Shown: piece after piece, positions 12,701-27,700 of the stretch | How the letters are laid out: the number at the start of each line of letters is the position of its first letter | Numbering within the stretch: the stretch's first letter is position 1 | Source of the DNA: Ampullaceana balthica | Taxonomy: Eukaryota > Mollusca > Gastropoda > Lymnaeidae | Assembly (NCBI GenBank): GCA_944989445.1 | Contig: CALYLW010000016.1 | Coordinates: forward strand, 4,471,765-4,535,764 | Direction of reading: 5' to 3' | Length of the DNA stretch: 64,000 nt | Translations under genes and position numbers: made by a program | Notes under the pieces: generated by a model | What the model saw: only the letters and a program-made list of their open reading frames with translations | Told to the model about the DNA's origin: nothing | Databases searched by the model: none

Positions 12701-15700
12701 GACGGAAGTTTTCAAAATGGATATATTTAAGTTTTTATGATTGTCCCTTTTGCCTGAAAGCCGCATTGTAAATAATCAGAAAATGTAGAGAACAACAGAA
12801 AAAAAGTAAATATATTTTCCATATTGAACAATTGTATGCGGGACGTTTGATAATAGTGTTGTTGTTTTGTTTTTGTTTTTTGCAGTATTTTTTTCAAGGC
12901 AATTTTTTTAGCGGTGCGCTTTCTAAAATCTAGCGTTTGGAACGGATATAGCAAAGTATATATTTTGATTATATACACGAATATATGTGTTATGTGAAAA
13001 CTTCCAGGGTTAGGTTTCGCGTTATATAAATTTGCATGAATAATAATGATATAATCATGATACTAGTAAATGCATAGTGAACTAAAGACAGCATAAAGTG
13101 ATACTGCAGCAAAGAAGTTTGAAGTTCGAAGTATCAACAAATATTGCTGAGGAGTCAGCCGGACGTTAACTTGCGGCATTGAATAGTACGCACCAATAAG
13201 TGCACCAATAATACAGCACAGTGCGTTAAAAATAAATTATGTGACTGTAATGTGATCCACATCAAGCACATCTGTGATTTGAAGCCGTTGAAGCTTCATT
13301 GAAGATTATGACTTGTCAGTTTATTCGCCATTTGTCCATACATTATTACCACAACATTGCCAAAACACGTAAATAATAAAATGTAATTTTTACACATAAT
13401 AATGTTTTAATAACAAAGACCTATTTATTTTGCATGAAACTTAGTAAGCAACTTTTGTCACAGGATAACAGAAAAGATTAAATTATCAACAGTTAATCAT
13501 ATTTACAATTTAATATACACGTGTTATTCACATAAACGTTTTTATTATTGTCAAGTCAGCATCTTTTCAAGATCTATTATGACTTGTCAGTTAATGCGCC
13601 CATTAGTCCATACATTATTACCACAACATTATCAAAAACATGTAAACAAAAAAATTGTAACTATTTACAAATATGAATAACAAATAACTATTTATTTTGC
13701 ATGAAACCTTTGAAGTTAAGTTTATCACAGGATAAAAGAAAATATTAAAGTATCAACAGTTAATCGTATATACAATTTAATAAACACGTTTTAGGAATTC
13801 ATATAAACGTTTTCATTATTGTCAGGTCAGCACTATTTCCAGTCCTATGTTAAAAGCAAAGATTTTTTAATTCAAATTATAAATTAGTCTAAGACGCATG
13901 AAAATATTACATGTAAATAACAATGAAACAAAAACTATTGTGGGGAGGAGTCCGATTTTTAAATATGTTATTTTTTAAACATACAAAATAATATACATAT
14001 AAATATGCAATCTCAAAGTGTATAAAAGAAGGAAAAAAAGCTAAACTGAAGAGTAAATTGACAAATTTCATTTGCAGTAATAAATAATGGCTTTGTAGTT
14101 CAAAACGCATCGAAACTTGACAACCAAACGACAACCAATTGAGAATTTCATAACCGAAAAACGAATGTTATACACTGATATAGAAAATTAAATTTATAAT
14201 TACGTATATAATATTGACATGGACACATACACCAAAACGGACATTTAATACAAAAAAAAGATAGTAATAATATTAATTCACATCAAATAAAACATGGCTC
14301 TTTTTAAAATCCTTTATATTAACTCGTGGTGTCTGCTTGCTTGAGTGCCGAAAAAACTTTGGATCGATTTTTAACCCACTTCATCGTAAGCTAGCGAGCT
14401 GAAATTTCGCAGGCAGGTTCGTACCGATGATAAAAACGATGTATCAAAAGTTCAAATCCATCGCATATACTGTAATTAAATTATTGAATTTTTAGATTAT
14501 TTTATTTATCTCTATGTATCATGTTATTTTTTTGAAATATAATGTCGCGGTGCGTATTATATTGAACAATCTTTCTATCGCGCAATAAGGTGCGTATTTA
14601 ATTGACAACACTTTTTTATAAACATGTTCCTGATTGGTGCGCATTATATTAAACATGTTTTACGACACATAACTACGATTTTGTATTTTTGGATGGCCTT
14701 GCGCTGCGTATTATAATAAACATTCTTTTAGTTATGTCTCGTTCATAAAGGATTTATAGTCAAAAACTAAGTTTTTTTTACGGTTTTTTAAATTAAATCC
14801 TTTATATTAACTCGTGGTGTCTGCTTGCTTGAGTGCCGGAAAAACTTTGGATCGATTTCTAACACACTTCCTCGTAAGCTAGCGAGTTGAAATTGTGCAA
14901 GCAGACTCGTGCCGATGCTAAAAATGATGTATCAAAATTTCAGATAAATCGATTGTACCGTAATTAAATTAATGAATTTTTATATTATCTTTTATTTATC
15001 TCTATGTAACATGTTCAATTGTTTTGCTATAGTGTCGTGGTGCGTATTATATTGAACAACCTTTCCTGTCGCGCAATAAGGTGCGTATTTTATTGACAAT
15101 ACTTTTAATAAAAAATACTTTTAATAAACATATCCCCGATCGGTGCGCATTATATTAAACATGTTTTACGACACAACTACAATTTTGTATTTTTGGATTG
15201 TCTTGCGCTGCGTATTATAATGAACATTCTTTTAGTTATGTCTCGTACATAAAGGATTTATAGTCAAAAACTTGTTTTTTACGTTTTTTTTATTACTTCG
15301 TTCCATTCACACATCAATAAAAGCTCAAATAATGACGTCATGTCACAATATTTTATGGCGAAAAACATATTTTGTTAATCTCAAAAAGCAACATTTTAAC
15401 GTCTATATTTTCATTTTTAAAAATCGGGAGTTACCTCGATTAGCGTCACGGACAGGGCGGGACAAACGTGACATACATTGCAAATTATGTATGTTAATAA
15501 CATTTGTTTCAGTGCTGACCTCCCCCCACTATTGGCATATGACATTTGTTTCAATGCTGACCTCCCCCACTATTGTCATATGACATTTGTTTCAGTGCGG
15601 ACCTCCCCCACTATTGTCATATGACATTTGTTTCAGTGCGGACCTCCCCCACTATTGTCATATGACATTTGTTTCAGTGCTGACCTCCCCCACTATTGTC

Positions 15701-18700
15701 ATATGACATTTGTTTCAGTGCTGACCTCCCCCACTATTGTCATATGACATTTGTTTCAGTGCTGACCTCCCCCACTATTGTCATATGACATTTGTTTCAA
15801 TGCTGACCTCCCCCACTATTGTCATATGACATTTGTTTCAGTGCTGACCTCCCCCACTATTGTCATATGACATTTGTTTCAATGCTGACCTCCCCCACTA
15901 TTGTCATATGACATTTGTTTCAGTGCTGACCTCCCCCCACTATTGTCATATGACATTTATTTCAATGCTACCCCCAACCCCCCACTCCCTAGTGCCAGTA
16001 AAAATCAATAGAAGTCGTGTTCTGTAGGCTAATAATAAACCGGATTTTCTGCCTGATCACACAGTTAATCATCATGGATTTAGCGGGAATTGACTTTTCT
16101 TCTCGAATTTAGTTCACGTCTTACTTACAACAAGCTGTGACGACAGACTGACTGCCTTACTGTACGAAAATAGCAAGCTGTGACGACAAGCTGTGACGAC
16201 AGACTGAATGCCTTACTGTACGAAAATAGCAAGTTGTGACGACAAACTGATTGCCTTACTGTACGAACATGACAAGTTGTGACGACAAACTGATTGTCTT
16301 GCTGTACGAACATAGCAAGTTGACCAATCTGTAACTTTGAAATAAGCTACCACCTCGCATGTAATTGACCAATCTGTAACTTTGAAATAAGCTACAACCT
16401 CGCATGTAATTGACCAATCTGTAACTTTGAAATAAGCTACAACCTCGCATGTAATTGACCAATCTGTAACTTTGAAATAAGCTATCACCTCGCATGTTAT
16501 TGACCAATCTGTAACTTTGAATTAAGGGACCACCTCGAATGTAATTGACCAATCTGTAACTTTGAATTAAGGGACCACCTCGCATGTAATTGACCAATCT
16601 GTAACTTTGAAATAAGCAAACAACCTCGCATGTAATTGACCAAACTGGAACTCTGAAATAAGCTACAACCTCGCATGTAATTGACCAATCTGTAAATTTG
16701 AAATAAGCTACCACCTCGCATGTTATTGACCAATCTGTAACTTTGAAATAAGGGACCACCTCGCATGTAATTGACCAATCTGTAACTTTGAAATAAGCTA
16801 CCACCTCGCATGTTATTGACCAATCTGTAACTTTGAATTAAGGGACCACCTCGAATGTAATTGACCAATCTGTAACTTTGAATTAAGGGACCACCTCGCA
16901 TGTAATTGACCAATCTGTAACTTTGAAATAAGCTACCACCTCGCATGTAATTGACCAATCTGTAACTTTGAAATAAGCTAACACCTCGCATGTTATTGAC
17001 CAATCTGGAACTTTGAAATAAGGGACCACCTCGCATGTTATTGACCAATCTGTAACTTTGAAATAATGGACTACCTCGCATGTAATTGAACAATCTGTAA
17101 CTTTGAAATAAGGTACCACCTCGCATGTAATTGACCAATCTGTAACTTTGAAATAAGCAAACAACCTCGCATGTAATTGACCAATCTGTAACTTTGAAAT
17201 AAGGGACCCATTCGCATGTAATTGACCAATCTGTAACATCTCCACACTTGAAGAGTAAAGAACTTTTATCTAAAGCTAAAAAATTGATTGTTTCTCTCGA
17301 TAGTGTTTTTTACCCATCGTTCTTTTAGTTTCGTATGATATTGATAACTTCATAGAATTTTATTCGCTTTACCGCACATGTACACAGCTACAGAAAATTT
17401 CCAGAAGACTTGAAACTAAACGCACCAGTGCGCATCTATACTGTAATCAAAGAAAAGTGTATATGGTTCCCTAGATTGGTGCTTGTTCAAACTTGTGGTG
17501 TGTTTTTATTATTTCGCTGTTCAAGTCGGCGCTAGTTTGTTGTCTTCATTACAGATTCGTAAGTTGATGTAAGCTGTGGTAAGGAACAAACAAATGGTGT
17601 TATTTGGTTTCCTTATTACTGACGGGAAAGTTGGTTTTAGCGATGTAAGATTGCGGAATGGGTTGCCAGATCAAACCAGGAAAACAAACACTCTATCAAC
17701 ATTTACAACAAATACATATGCAAGACTAGACATAAACCATGGATAAACGCAGTACGCAATAATGTTTAGAAGGAGCGTCTGTAACAAATAAGGAAATATA
17801 AGGCGCGGCTAGAGAGTTTATATAATAATATTATTATATAATATGACATGCTTACACGTACAACAGTTGTAGGTTAGTGTATTGTATATGGGCTGTCATC
17901 AGTCGTAAGTTAGTGTAGTGTATATGGGCTGTCATCAGTCGTAAGTTAGTGTAGTGTATATGGGGTGTCATCAGTCGTAAGTTAGTGTAGCGTATATGGG
18001 CTGTCATCAGTCGTAAGTTAGTGTAGTGTATATGGGCTGTCATCAGTCGTAAGTTAGTGTAGCGTATATGGGCTGTCATCAGTCGTAAGTTAGTGTAGTG
18101 TATATGGGCTGTCATCAGTCGTAGGTAAGTGTAGCGTATATGGGCTGTCATCAGTCGTAAGTTAGTGTAGTGTATATTGGCTGTCATCAGTCGTAGGTAA
18201 GTGTAGCGTATATGGGCTGTCATCAGTCGTAAGTTAGTGTAGTGTATATGGGCTGTCATCAGTCGTAGGTAAGTGTAGTGTATATGGGCTGTCATCAGTC
18301 GTAAGTTAGTGTAGTGTATATCGGCTGTCATCAGTCGTAGGTAAGTGTAGCGTATATGGGCTGTCATCAGTCGTAAGTTAGTGTAGTGTATTTTGGCTGT
18401 CATCAGTCGTAGGTAAGTGTAGCGTATATGGGCTGTCATCTGTCGTAAGTTAGTGTAGTGTATATGGGCTGTCATCAGTCGTAAGTTAGTGTAGTGTATA
18501 TGGGCTGTCATCAGTCGTAAGTTAGTGTAGTGTATATGGGCTGTCATCAGTCGTAAGTTAGTGTAGTGTATATGGGCTGTCATCAGTCGTAAGTTAGTGT
18601 AGTGTATATGGGCTGTCATCAGTCGTAAGTTAGTGTAGTGTATATGGGCTGTCATCAGTTGTAAGTTAGTGTAGTGTATATGGGCTGTCATCAGTCGTAG

Positions 18701-21700
18701 GTAAGTGTAGTGTATATGGGCTGTCATCAGTCGTAAGTTAGTGTAGTGTATATGGGCTGTCATCAGTCGTAAGTTAGTGTAGCGTATATGGGCTGTCATC
18801 AGTCGTAAGTTAGTGTAGTGTATATGGGCTGTCATCAGTCGTAAGTTAGTGTAGTGTATATGGGCTGTCATCAGTCGTAAGTTAGTGTAGCGTATATGGG
18901 CTGTCATCAGTCGTAAGTTAGTGTAGTGTATATGGGCTGTCATCAGTCGTAAGTTAGTGTAGCGTATATGGGCTGTCATCAGTCGTAAGTTAGTGTAGTG
19001 TATATGGGCTGTCATCAGTCGTTAGTTAGTGTAGCGTATATGGGCTGTCATCAGTCATAAGTTAGTGTAGTGTATATGGGATGTCATCAGTCGTAAGTTA
19101 GTGTAGCGTATATGGGCTGTCATCAGTCGTAAGTTAGTGTAGTGTATATCGGCTGTCATCAGTCGTAAGTTAGTGTAGTGTATATGGGCTGTCATCAGTA
19201 GTACGTTAGTTTAGTGTATATGGGCTGTCATCAGTCGTAAGTTAGTGTAGCGTATATGGGCTGTCATCAGTCGTAAGTTAGTGTATTGTATATGGGCTGT
19301 CATCAGTCGTAAGTTAGTGTAGTGTATATGGGCTGTCATCAGTCGTAAGTTAGTGTAGTGTATATGGGCTGTCATCAGTCGTAAGTTAGTGTAGGGTATA
19401 TGGGCTGTCATCAGTCGTAAGTTAGTGTAGTGTATATGGGCTGTCATCAGTCGTAAGTTAGTGTAGTGTATATGGGCTGTCATAAGTCGTACGTTAGTGT
19501 AGTGTATATGGGCTGTCATCAGTCGTAAGTTAGTGTAGTGTATATGGGCTGTCATCAGTCGTAAGTTAGTGTAGCGTATATGGGCTGTCATCAGTCGTAA
19601 GTTAGTGTAGTGTATATGGGCTGTCATCAGTCGTAAGTTAGTGTAGTGTATATGGGCTGTCATCAGTCGTAAGTTAGTGTAGTGTATATGGGCTGTCATC
19701 AGTCGTAAGTTAGTGTAGCGTATATGGGCTGTCATCAGTCGTAAGTTAGTGTAGTGTATATGGGCTGTCATCAGTCGTAGGTAAGTGTAGCGTATATGGG
19801 CTGTCATCAGTCGTAAGTTAGTGTAGTGTATATGGGCTGTCATCAGTCGTAAGTTAGTGTAGCGTATATGGGCTGTCATCAGTCATAAGTTAGTGTAGTG
19901 TATATGGGCTGTCATCAGTCGTAAGTTAGTGTAGCGTATATGGACTGTCATCAGTCGTACGTTAGTGTAGTGTATATCGGCTGTCATCAGTCGTAAGTTA
20001 GTGTAGTGTATATGGGCTGTCATCAGTCGTACGTTAGTGTAGTGTATATGGGCTGTCATCAGTCGTAAGTTAGTGTAGCGTATATGGGCTGTCATCAGTC
20101 GTAAGTTAGTGTAGCGTATATGGGCTGTCATCAGTCGTAAGTTAGTGTAGTGTATATGGGCTGTCATCAGTCGTAAGTTAGTGTAGTGTATATGGGCTGT
20201 CATCAGTCGTAGGTAAGTGTAGCGTATATGGGCTGTCATCAGTCGTAAGTTAGTGTAGTGTATATGGGCTGTCATCAGTCGTAGGTAAGTGTAGCGTATA
20301 TGGGCTGTCATCAGTCGTAAGTTAGTGTAGTGTATATTGGCTGTCATCAGTCGTAGGTAAGTGTAGCGTATATGGGCTGTCATCAGTCGTAAGTTAGTGT
20401 GGTGTATATGGGCTGTCATCAGTCGTAGGTAAGTGTAGTGTATATGGGCTGTCATCAGTCGTAAGTTAGTGTAGTGTATATCGGCTGTCATCAGTCGTAG
20501 GTAAGTGTAGCGTATATGGGCTGTCATCAGTCGTAAGTTAGTGTAGTGTATTTTGGCTGTCATCAGTCGTAGGTAAGTGTAGCGTATATGGGCTGTCATC
20601 TGTCGTAAGTTAGTGTAGTGTATATGGGCTGTCATCAGTCGTAAGTTAGTGTAGTGTATATGGGCTGTCATCAGTCGTAAGTTAGTGTAGTGTATATGGG
20701 CTGTCATCAGTCGTAGGTAAGTGTAGTGTATATGGGCTGTCATCAGTCGTAAGTTAGTGTAGTGTATATGGGCTGTCATCAGTCGTAAGTTAGTGTAGCG
20801 TATATGGGCTGTCATCAGTCGTAAGTTAGTGTAGTGTATATGGGCTGTCATCAGTCGTAAGTTATTGTAGTGTATATGGGCTGTCATCAGTCGTAAGTTA
20901 GTGTAGTGTATATGGGCTGTCATCAGTCGTTAGTTAGTGTAGCGTATATGGGCTGTCATCAGTCGTAAGTTAGTGTAGTGTATATGGGCTGTCATCAGTC
21001 GTAAGTTAGTGTAGCGTATATGGGCTGTCATCAGTCGTAAGTTAGTGTAGTGTATATGGGCTGTCATCAGTCGTTAGTTAGTGTAGCGTATATGGGCTGT
21101 CATCAGTCATAAGTTAGTGTAGTGTATATGGGCTGTCATCAGTCGTAAGTTAGTGTAGCGTATATGGGCTGTCATCAGTCGTAAGTTAGTGTAGTGTATA
21201 TCGGCTGTCATCAGTCGTAAGTTAGTGTAGTGTATATGGGCTGTCATCAGTCGTACGTTAGTGTAGTGTTAATGGGCTGTCATCAGTCGTAAGTTAGTGT
21301 AGCGTATATGGGCTGTCATCAGTCGTAAGTTAGTGTAGTGTATATCGGCTGTCATCAGTCGTAAGTTAGTGTAGTGTATATGGGCTGTCATCAGTCGTAA
21401 GTTAGTGTAGTGTATATGGGCTGTCATCAGTCGTAAGTTAGTGTAGCGTATATGGGCTGTCATCAGTCGTAAGTTAGTGTAGGGTATATGGGCTGTCATC
21501 AGTTGTAAGTTAGTGTAGTGTATATGGGCTGTCATCAGTCGTAAGTTAGTGTAGCGTATATGGGCTGTCATCAGTCGTAAGTTAGTGTAGCGTATATGGG
21601 CTGTCATCAGTCGTAAGTTAGTGTAGTGTATATGGGCTGTCATCAGTCGTAGGTAAGTGTAGCGTATATGGGCTGTCATCAGTCGTAGGTAAGTGTAGCG

Positions 21701-24700
21701 TATATGGGCTGTCATCAGTCGTAAGTTAGTGTAGTGTATATGGGATGTCATCATGTCATCAGTCGTAAGTTAGTGTAGTGTATATGGGATGTCATCATGT
21801 CATCAGTCGTAGGTTAGTGTAGTGTATATGGGATGTCATCATGTCATCAGTCGTAAGTTAGTGTAGTGTATATGGGATGTCATCATGTCATCAGTCGTAA
21901 GTTAGTGTAGTGTATATGGGATGTCATCATGTCATCAGTCGTAAGTTAGTGTAGTGTATATGGGATGTCATCATGTCATCAGTCGTAAGTTAGTGTAGTG
22001 TATATGGGATGTCATCATGTCATCAGTCGTAAGTTAGTGTAGTGTATATGGGCTGTCATCAGTCGTAGGTAAGTGTAGCGTATATGGGCTGTCATCAGTC
22101 GTAAGTTAGTGTAGTGTATATGGGATGTCATCATGTCATCAGTCGTAAGTTAGTGTAGCGTATATGGGCTGTCATCAGTCGTAAGTTAGTGTAGCGTATA
22201 TGGGCTGTCATCAGTCGTAAGTTAGTGTAGCGTATATGGGCTGTCATCAGTCGTAAGTTAGTGTAGTGTATATGGGCTGTCATCAGTCGTAGGTAAGTGT
22301 AGCGTATATGGGCTGTCATCAGTCGTAAGTTAGTGTAGTGTATATGGGCTGTCATCAGTCGTAGGTAAGTGTAGCGTTTATGGGCTGTCATCAGTCGTAA
22401 GTTAGTGTAGTGTATATTGGCTGTCATCAGTCGTAGGTAAGTGTAGCGTATAGGGGCTATCATCAGTCGTAAGTTAGTGTAGTGTATATGGGCTGTCATC
22501 AGTCGTAGGTAAGTGTAGTGTATATGGGCTGTCATCAGTCGTAAGTTAGTGTAGTGTATATTGGCTGTCATCAGTCGTAGGTAAGTGTAGCGTATATGGG
22601 CTATCATCAGTCGTAAGTTAGTGTAGGGTATATGGGCTGTCATCAGTCGTAAGTTAGTGTAGTGTATATGTGCTGTCATCAATCGTAAGTTAGTGTAGTG
22701 TATATGGGCTGTCATCAGTCGTAGGTAAGTGTAGTGTATATGGGCTGTCATCAGTCGTAAGTTAGTGTAGTGTATATGGGCTGTCATCAGTCGTAAGTTA
22801 GTGTAGTGTATATGGGCTGTTATCAGTCGTAAGTTAGTGTAGTGTATATGGGCTGTCATCAGTCGTAAGTTAGTGTAGTGTATATGGGCTGTCATTAAGT
22901 CGTAGGTAAGTGTAGTGTATATGGGCTGTCATCAGTCGTAGGTAAGTGTCGTGTATATGGGCTGTCATCAGTCGTAAGTTAGTGTAGTGTATATGGGCTG
23001 TCATCAGTCGTAAGTTAGTGTAGTGTATATGGGCTGTCATCAGTCGTAAGTTAGTGTAGTGTATATGGGCTGTCATCAGTCGTAGGTAAGTGTAGTGTAT
23101 ATGGGCTGTCATCAGTCGTATGTTAGTGTAGTGTATATGGGCTGTCATCAGTCCTAGGTTAGTGTAGCGTATATGGGCTGTCATCATTACACGTTCTTAA
23201 GTTGGTGTAAGCTGGTTAAAACAAAATTCAGGTAGTGTGTAGGCCTATTAGCCTTCACCTTAAGATGGTGATAGTCTGCAATGTACGACAGTGTACGCAC
23301 GTGTTGCTTATAATGTATGTGATATGATGTGTGGGTTATAATGTATTTGATATGATGTGTGGGTTATAATGTATGTGATATAATGTGTGGGTTATAATGT
23401 ATGTGATATGATGTGTGGGTTATAATGTATGTGATATGATGTGTGGGTTATAATGTATGTGATATGATGTGTGGGTTATAATGTATGTGATATGATGTGT
23501 GGGTTATAATGTATGTGATATGATGTGTGGGTTATAATGTATGTGATATGATGTGTGGGTTATAATGTATGTGATATGATGTGTGGGTTATAATGTATGT
23601 GATATGATGTGTGGGTTATAATGTATGTGATATGATGTGTGGGTTATAATGTATGTGATATGATGTGTGGGTTATAATGTATGTGATATGATGTGTGGGT
23701 TATAATGTATGTGATATGATGTGTGGGTTATAATTATAATGTATGTGATATGATGTGTGGGTTAAAATGATGTGATATGATGTGTGGGTTATAATGTATG
23801 TGATATGATGTGTGGGTTATAATGTATGTGATATGATGTGTGAGTTATAATGTATGTGATATGATGTGTGGGTTGTGGTTAGTGTGGATATGCGATGCTT
23901 AAGACTTCCACAGCATTTGTCAATCGCTAAACGTGAGGGGGGAGGGGGGAGTAAGTTGTATAACATGAATCATGTTGACATTCATTAAGCCATGTTTTCT
24001 ATAAGGACACTATGTAACTGTACATTCAACTAAGTATTACAACGTGTGTTCAACTTCCGGTCAGATCATGACGAGTTTCAAGAGACTTGTGGAACAGTCG
24101 GAACGTTTGATACAGAAATTGGTCGACTACTCAGGTGAGTCTCATATTAGGAATATGTGGGGACTATTATGGCGAGTCTCATATTAGAAATATGTGGGGA
24201 CTATTATGGTGAGTCTCATATTAGAAATATGTGGGGACTATTGGGGTGAGTCTCATATTAGGGATATGTGGTGACTATTATGGTGAGTCTCATATTAGGG
24301 ATATGTGGGAACTATTGGGGTGAGTCTCATATTAGGGATATGTGGGAACTATCACACATCTATGTTACTATTGCCTACGTCCACAGGCTTAGATAGTCAG
24401 CTAGTTGACTTAATTATCATAAATCTACATCACTATGGCCTACGTCCACAGGCTTAGACCGGTGGCTTGTTGAGAACATTGTCCAGTACGCCAATCAACT
24501 GCCCAAGAACAAGGGGGAGGACATTGATCAGCTGATCTTCATGGCCCAGATGTCCAAGCAATTTGATATCAACTCTATAACACTAATACAGAACATGTTT
24601 GAAAGTAAGTCTTTTAACACTGATACAGAACATGTTTGAAAGTTAGTCTTATAACACTGATACAGAATATGTTTGAAAGTTAGTCTTTTAACACTGATAC

Positions 24701-27700
24701 AGAACATGTTTGAAAGTTAGTCTTTTAACACTGATACAGAACATGTTTGAAAGTTAGTCTTATAACACTGATACAGAACATGTTTGAAAGTAAGTCTTAC
24801 AACATCATACAGAATATGGTTGAACGCAAGTCTTACAACATCATACAGAACATGTTTGAAAGTAAGTCTTACAACATCATACAGAATATGGTTGAAGGTA
24901 AGTCTTACAACATCATACAGAATATGGTTGAAAGTAAGTCTTACAACATCATACAGAATATGGTTGAAAGCAAGTCTTAAAACATCATACAGAATATGGT
25001 TGAAAGTAAGTCTTACAACATCATACAGAATATGGTTGAAGGCAAGTCTTACAACATCATACAGTATATGGTTGAAGGCGCCCAAATCTCCCACTATGAC
25101 CATTGAGGAATACTGTAAATGTATTTGTTTCTTTCCACCAGCTTTGAAGGCGCCCAAATCTCCCACTATGACCATTGAGGAATACTGTAAATGTATTTGT
25201 TTGTTTATGAATGACAACTTGGACGCCAAGATCGACTACGTCTTTTCTGTCTACGACTTCAACAGAGACGGAACGTTGGACTGGGCGGAGTTACAAAGCC
25301 TGCTGCGGGTGAGGTCATAGGTCACAATTGGGTGTGAGTCTCACAGAGACACTTTTCATTTAGTGCTGGGCGGAGTTACACAACCTGCTTAGGGTGAGGT
25401 CAAATGGGTACTGGTCACTGGTCACCTGTCAGAACGCTTGTCACACATTCACAAATCTTTTAATATATAAAGGTGCATATGTCATCTTATATTGATCTAT
25501 ATTTCTCCATATAGAGGTGTATATTACATCTCATATATGTGTTAACTCTATTCTATGGAGGTGTATATTACATCTCATATATGTGTTAACTATTCTATGG
25601 AGGTTTATATTACATCTCATAGATGTGTATACTCTATTCTATGGAGGTGTATATTACATCTCATAGATGTGTTAACTCTATTCTATGGAGGTTTATATTA
25701 CATCTCATAGATGTGTATACTCTATTCTATGGAGGTGTATATTACATCTTATATATGTGTTAACTCTATTCTATGGAGGTTTATATTACATCTCATAGAT
25801 GTGTATACTCTATTCTATGGAGGTGTATATTACATCTCATAGATGTGTTAACTCTATTCTATGGAGGTTTATATTACATCTCATAGATGTGTATACTCTA
25901 TTCTATGGAGGTGTATATTACATCTCATAGATGTGTATACTCTATTCTATGGAGGTTTATATTACATCTCATAGATGTGTATACTCTATTCTATGGAGGT
26001 TTATATTACATCTCATAGATGTGTATACTCTATACTATAGAGGTGTATATTACATCTCATAGATGTGTATACTCTATACTATAGAGGTGTATATTACATC
26101 TCATAGATGTGTATACTCTATACTATAGAGGTGTATATTACATCACATAGATGTGTATATTACATCTCATATATGTGTTAACTCTATTCTATGGAGGTGT
26201 ATATTACATCTCATAGATGTGTATACTCTATACTATAGAGGTGTATATTACATCTCATAGATGTGTATACTCTATACTATAGAGGTGTATATTACATCTC
26301 ATAGATGTGTATATTACATCTCATATATGTGTTAACTCTATTCTATAGAGGTGTATATTACATCTCATAGATGTGTATACTCTATACTATAGAGGTGTAT
26401 ATTACATCTCATAGATGTGTATACTCTATACTATAGAGGTGTATATTACATCTCATAGATGTGTATATTACATCTCATATATGTGTTAACTCTATTCTAT
26501 GGAGGTGTATATTACATCTCATAGATGTGTATACTCTATTCCATAGAGGTGTAAGCCCCCCCCCTTTCTTATGAAGGTGCATAACCCATCGTAAGAGGTG
26601 CATTTATCATCCAAGTATAACCTCCTTGAACTGTTGTACCCATCATCCAAGTACAACCTACTTGTACTGTTGTACCCATCATCCAAGTACAACCTACTTG
26701 TACTGTTGTACCCATCATCATCCAAGTATAACCTACTTGTACTGTTGTACCCATCATCCAAGTACAACCTACTTGTACTGTTGTACCCATCATCCAAGTA
26801 CAACCTACTTGTACTGTTGTACCCATCATCCATGTACAACCTACTTGTACTGTTGTACCCATCATCCATGTACAACCTACTTGTACTGTTGTACCCATCA
26901 TCTAAGTACAACCTACTTGTACTGTTGTACCCATCATCCAAGTACAACCTACTTGTACTGTTGTACCCATCATCCAAGTACAACCTACTTGTACTGTTGT
27001 ACCCATTATCCAAGTACAACCTACTTGTACTGTTGTACCATCATCCATGTACAACCTAGTTGTACTGTTGTATCCATCATCTCAACATCACCAGCCGTGT
27101 ATCCTGTCGATTGAAAACGCCGAAGAGTCAGAGGCCGAAGACTCTCTCAGAGACCTGGTGGACATGGTCTTCAAGATGACGGACATGGACCTCAATGGAA
27201 TGATTGACAGGACAGAGTTTTCGTGAGTACTCACCAGATAAACAAAGCTATTACCCTGTGAGTACTCACTAGATAAACAAAGTTATGACCATCGTGAGTA
27301 CTCACCAGATAAACAAAGTTATTACCCTCGTGAGTACTCACCAGATAAACAAAGTTATTACCCTCGTGAGTACTCACCAGATAAACAAAGTTATTACCCT
27401 CATGAGTACACACCAGATAAACAAAGTTATTACCCTCGTGAGTACTCACCAGATAAACAAAGTTATTACCCTCGTGAGTACACACCAGATAAACAAAGTT
27501 ATTACCCTCGTGAGTACTCACCAGATAAACAAAGTTATTACCCTCGTGAGTACTCACCAGATAAACAAAGTTATTATCCTCGTGAGTACACACCAGATAA
27601 ACAAAGTTATTACCCTCGTGAGTACACACCCGATAAACAAAGTTATTACCCTCGTGAGTACACACCAGATAAACAAAGCGAGGAACAAGTTATTACCCGT

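Noticed and set aside
17852..23187. Several minus-strand frames of a MTAHIHYTNLRL repeat
   Set aside because: By-products of the 36 bp array, broken wherever a unit has an indel.
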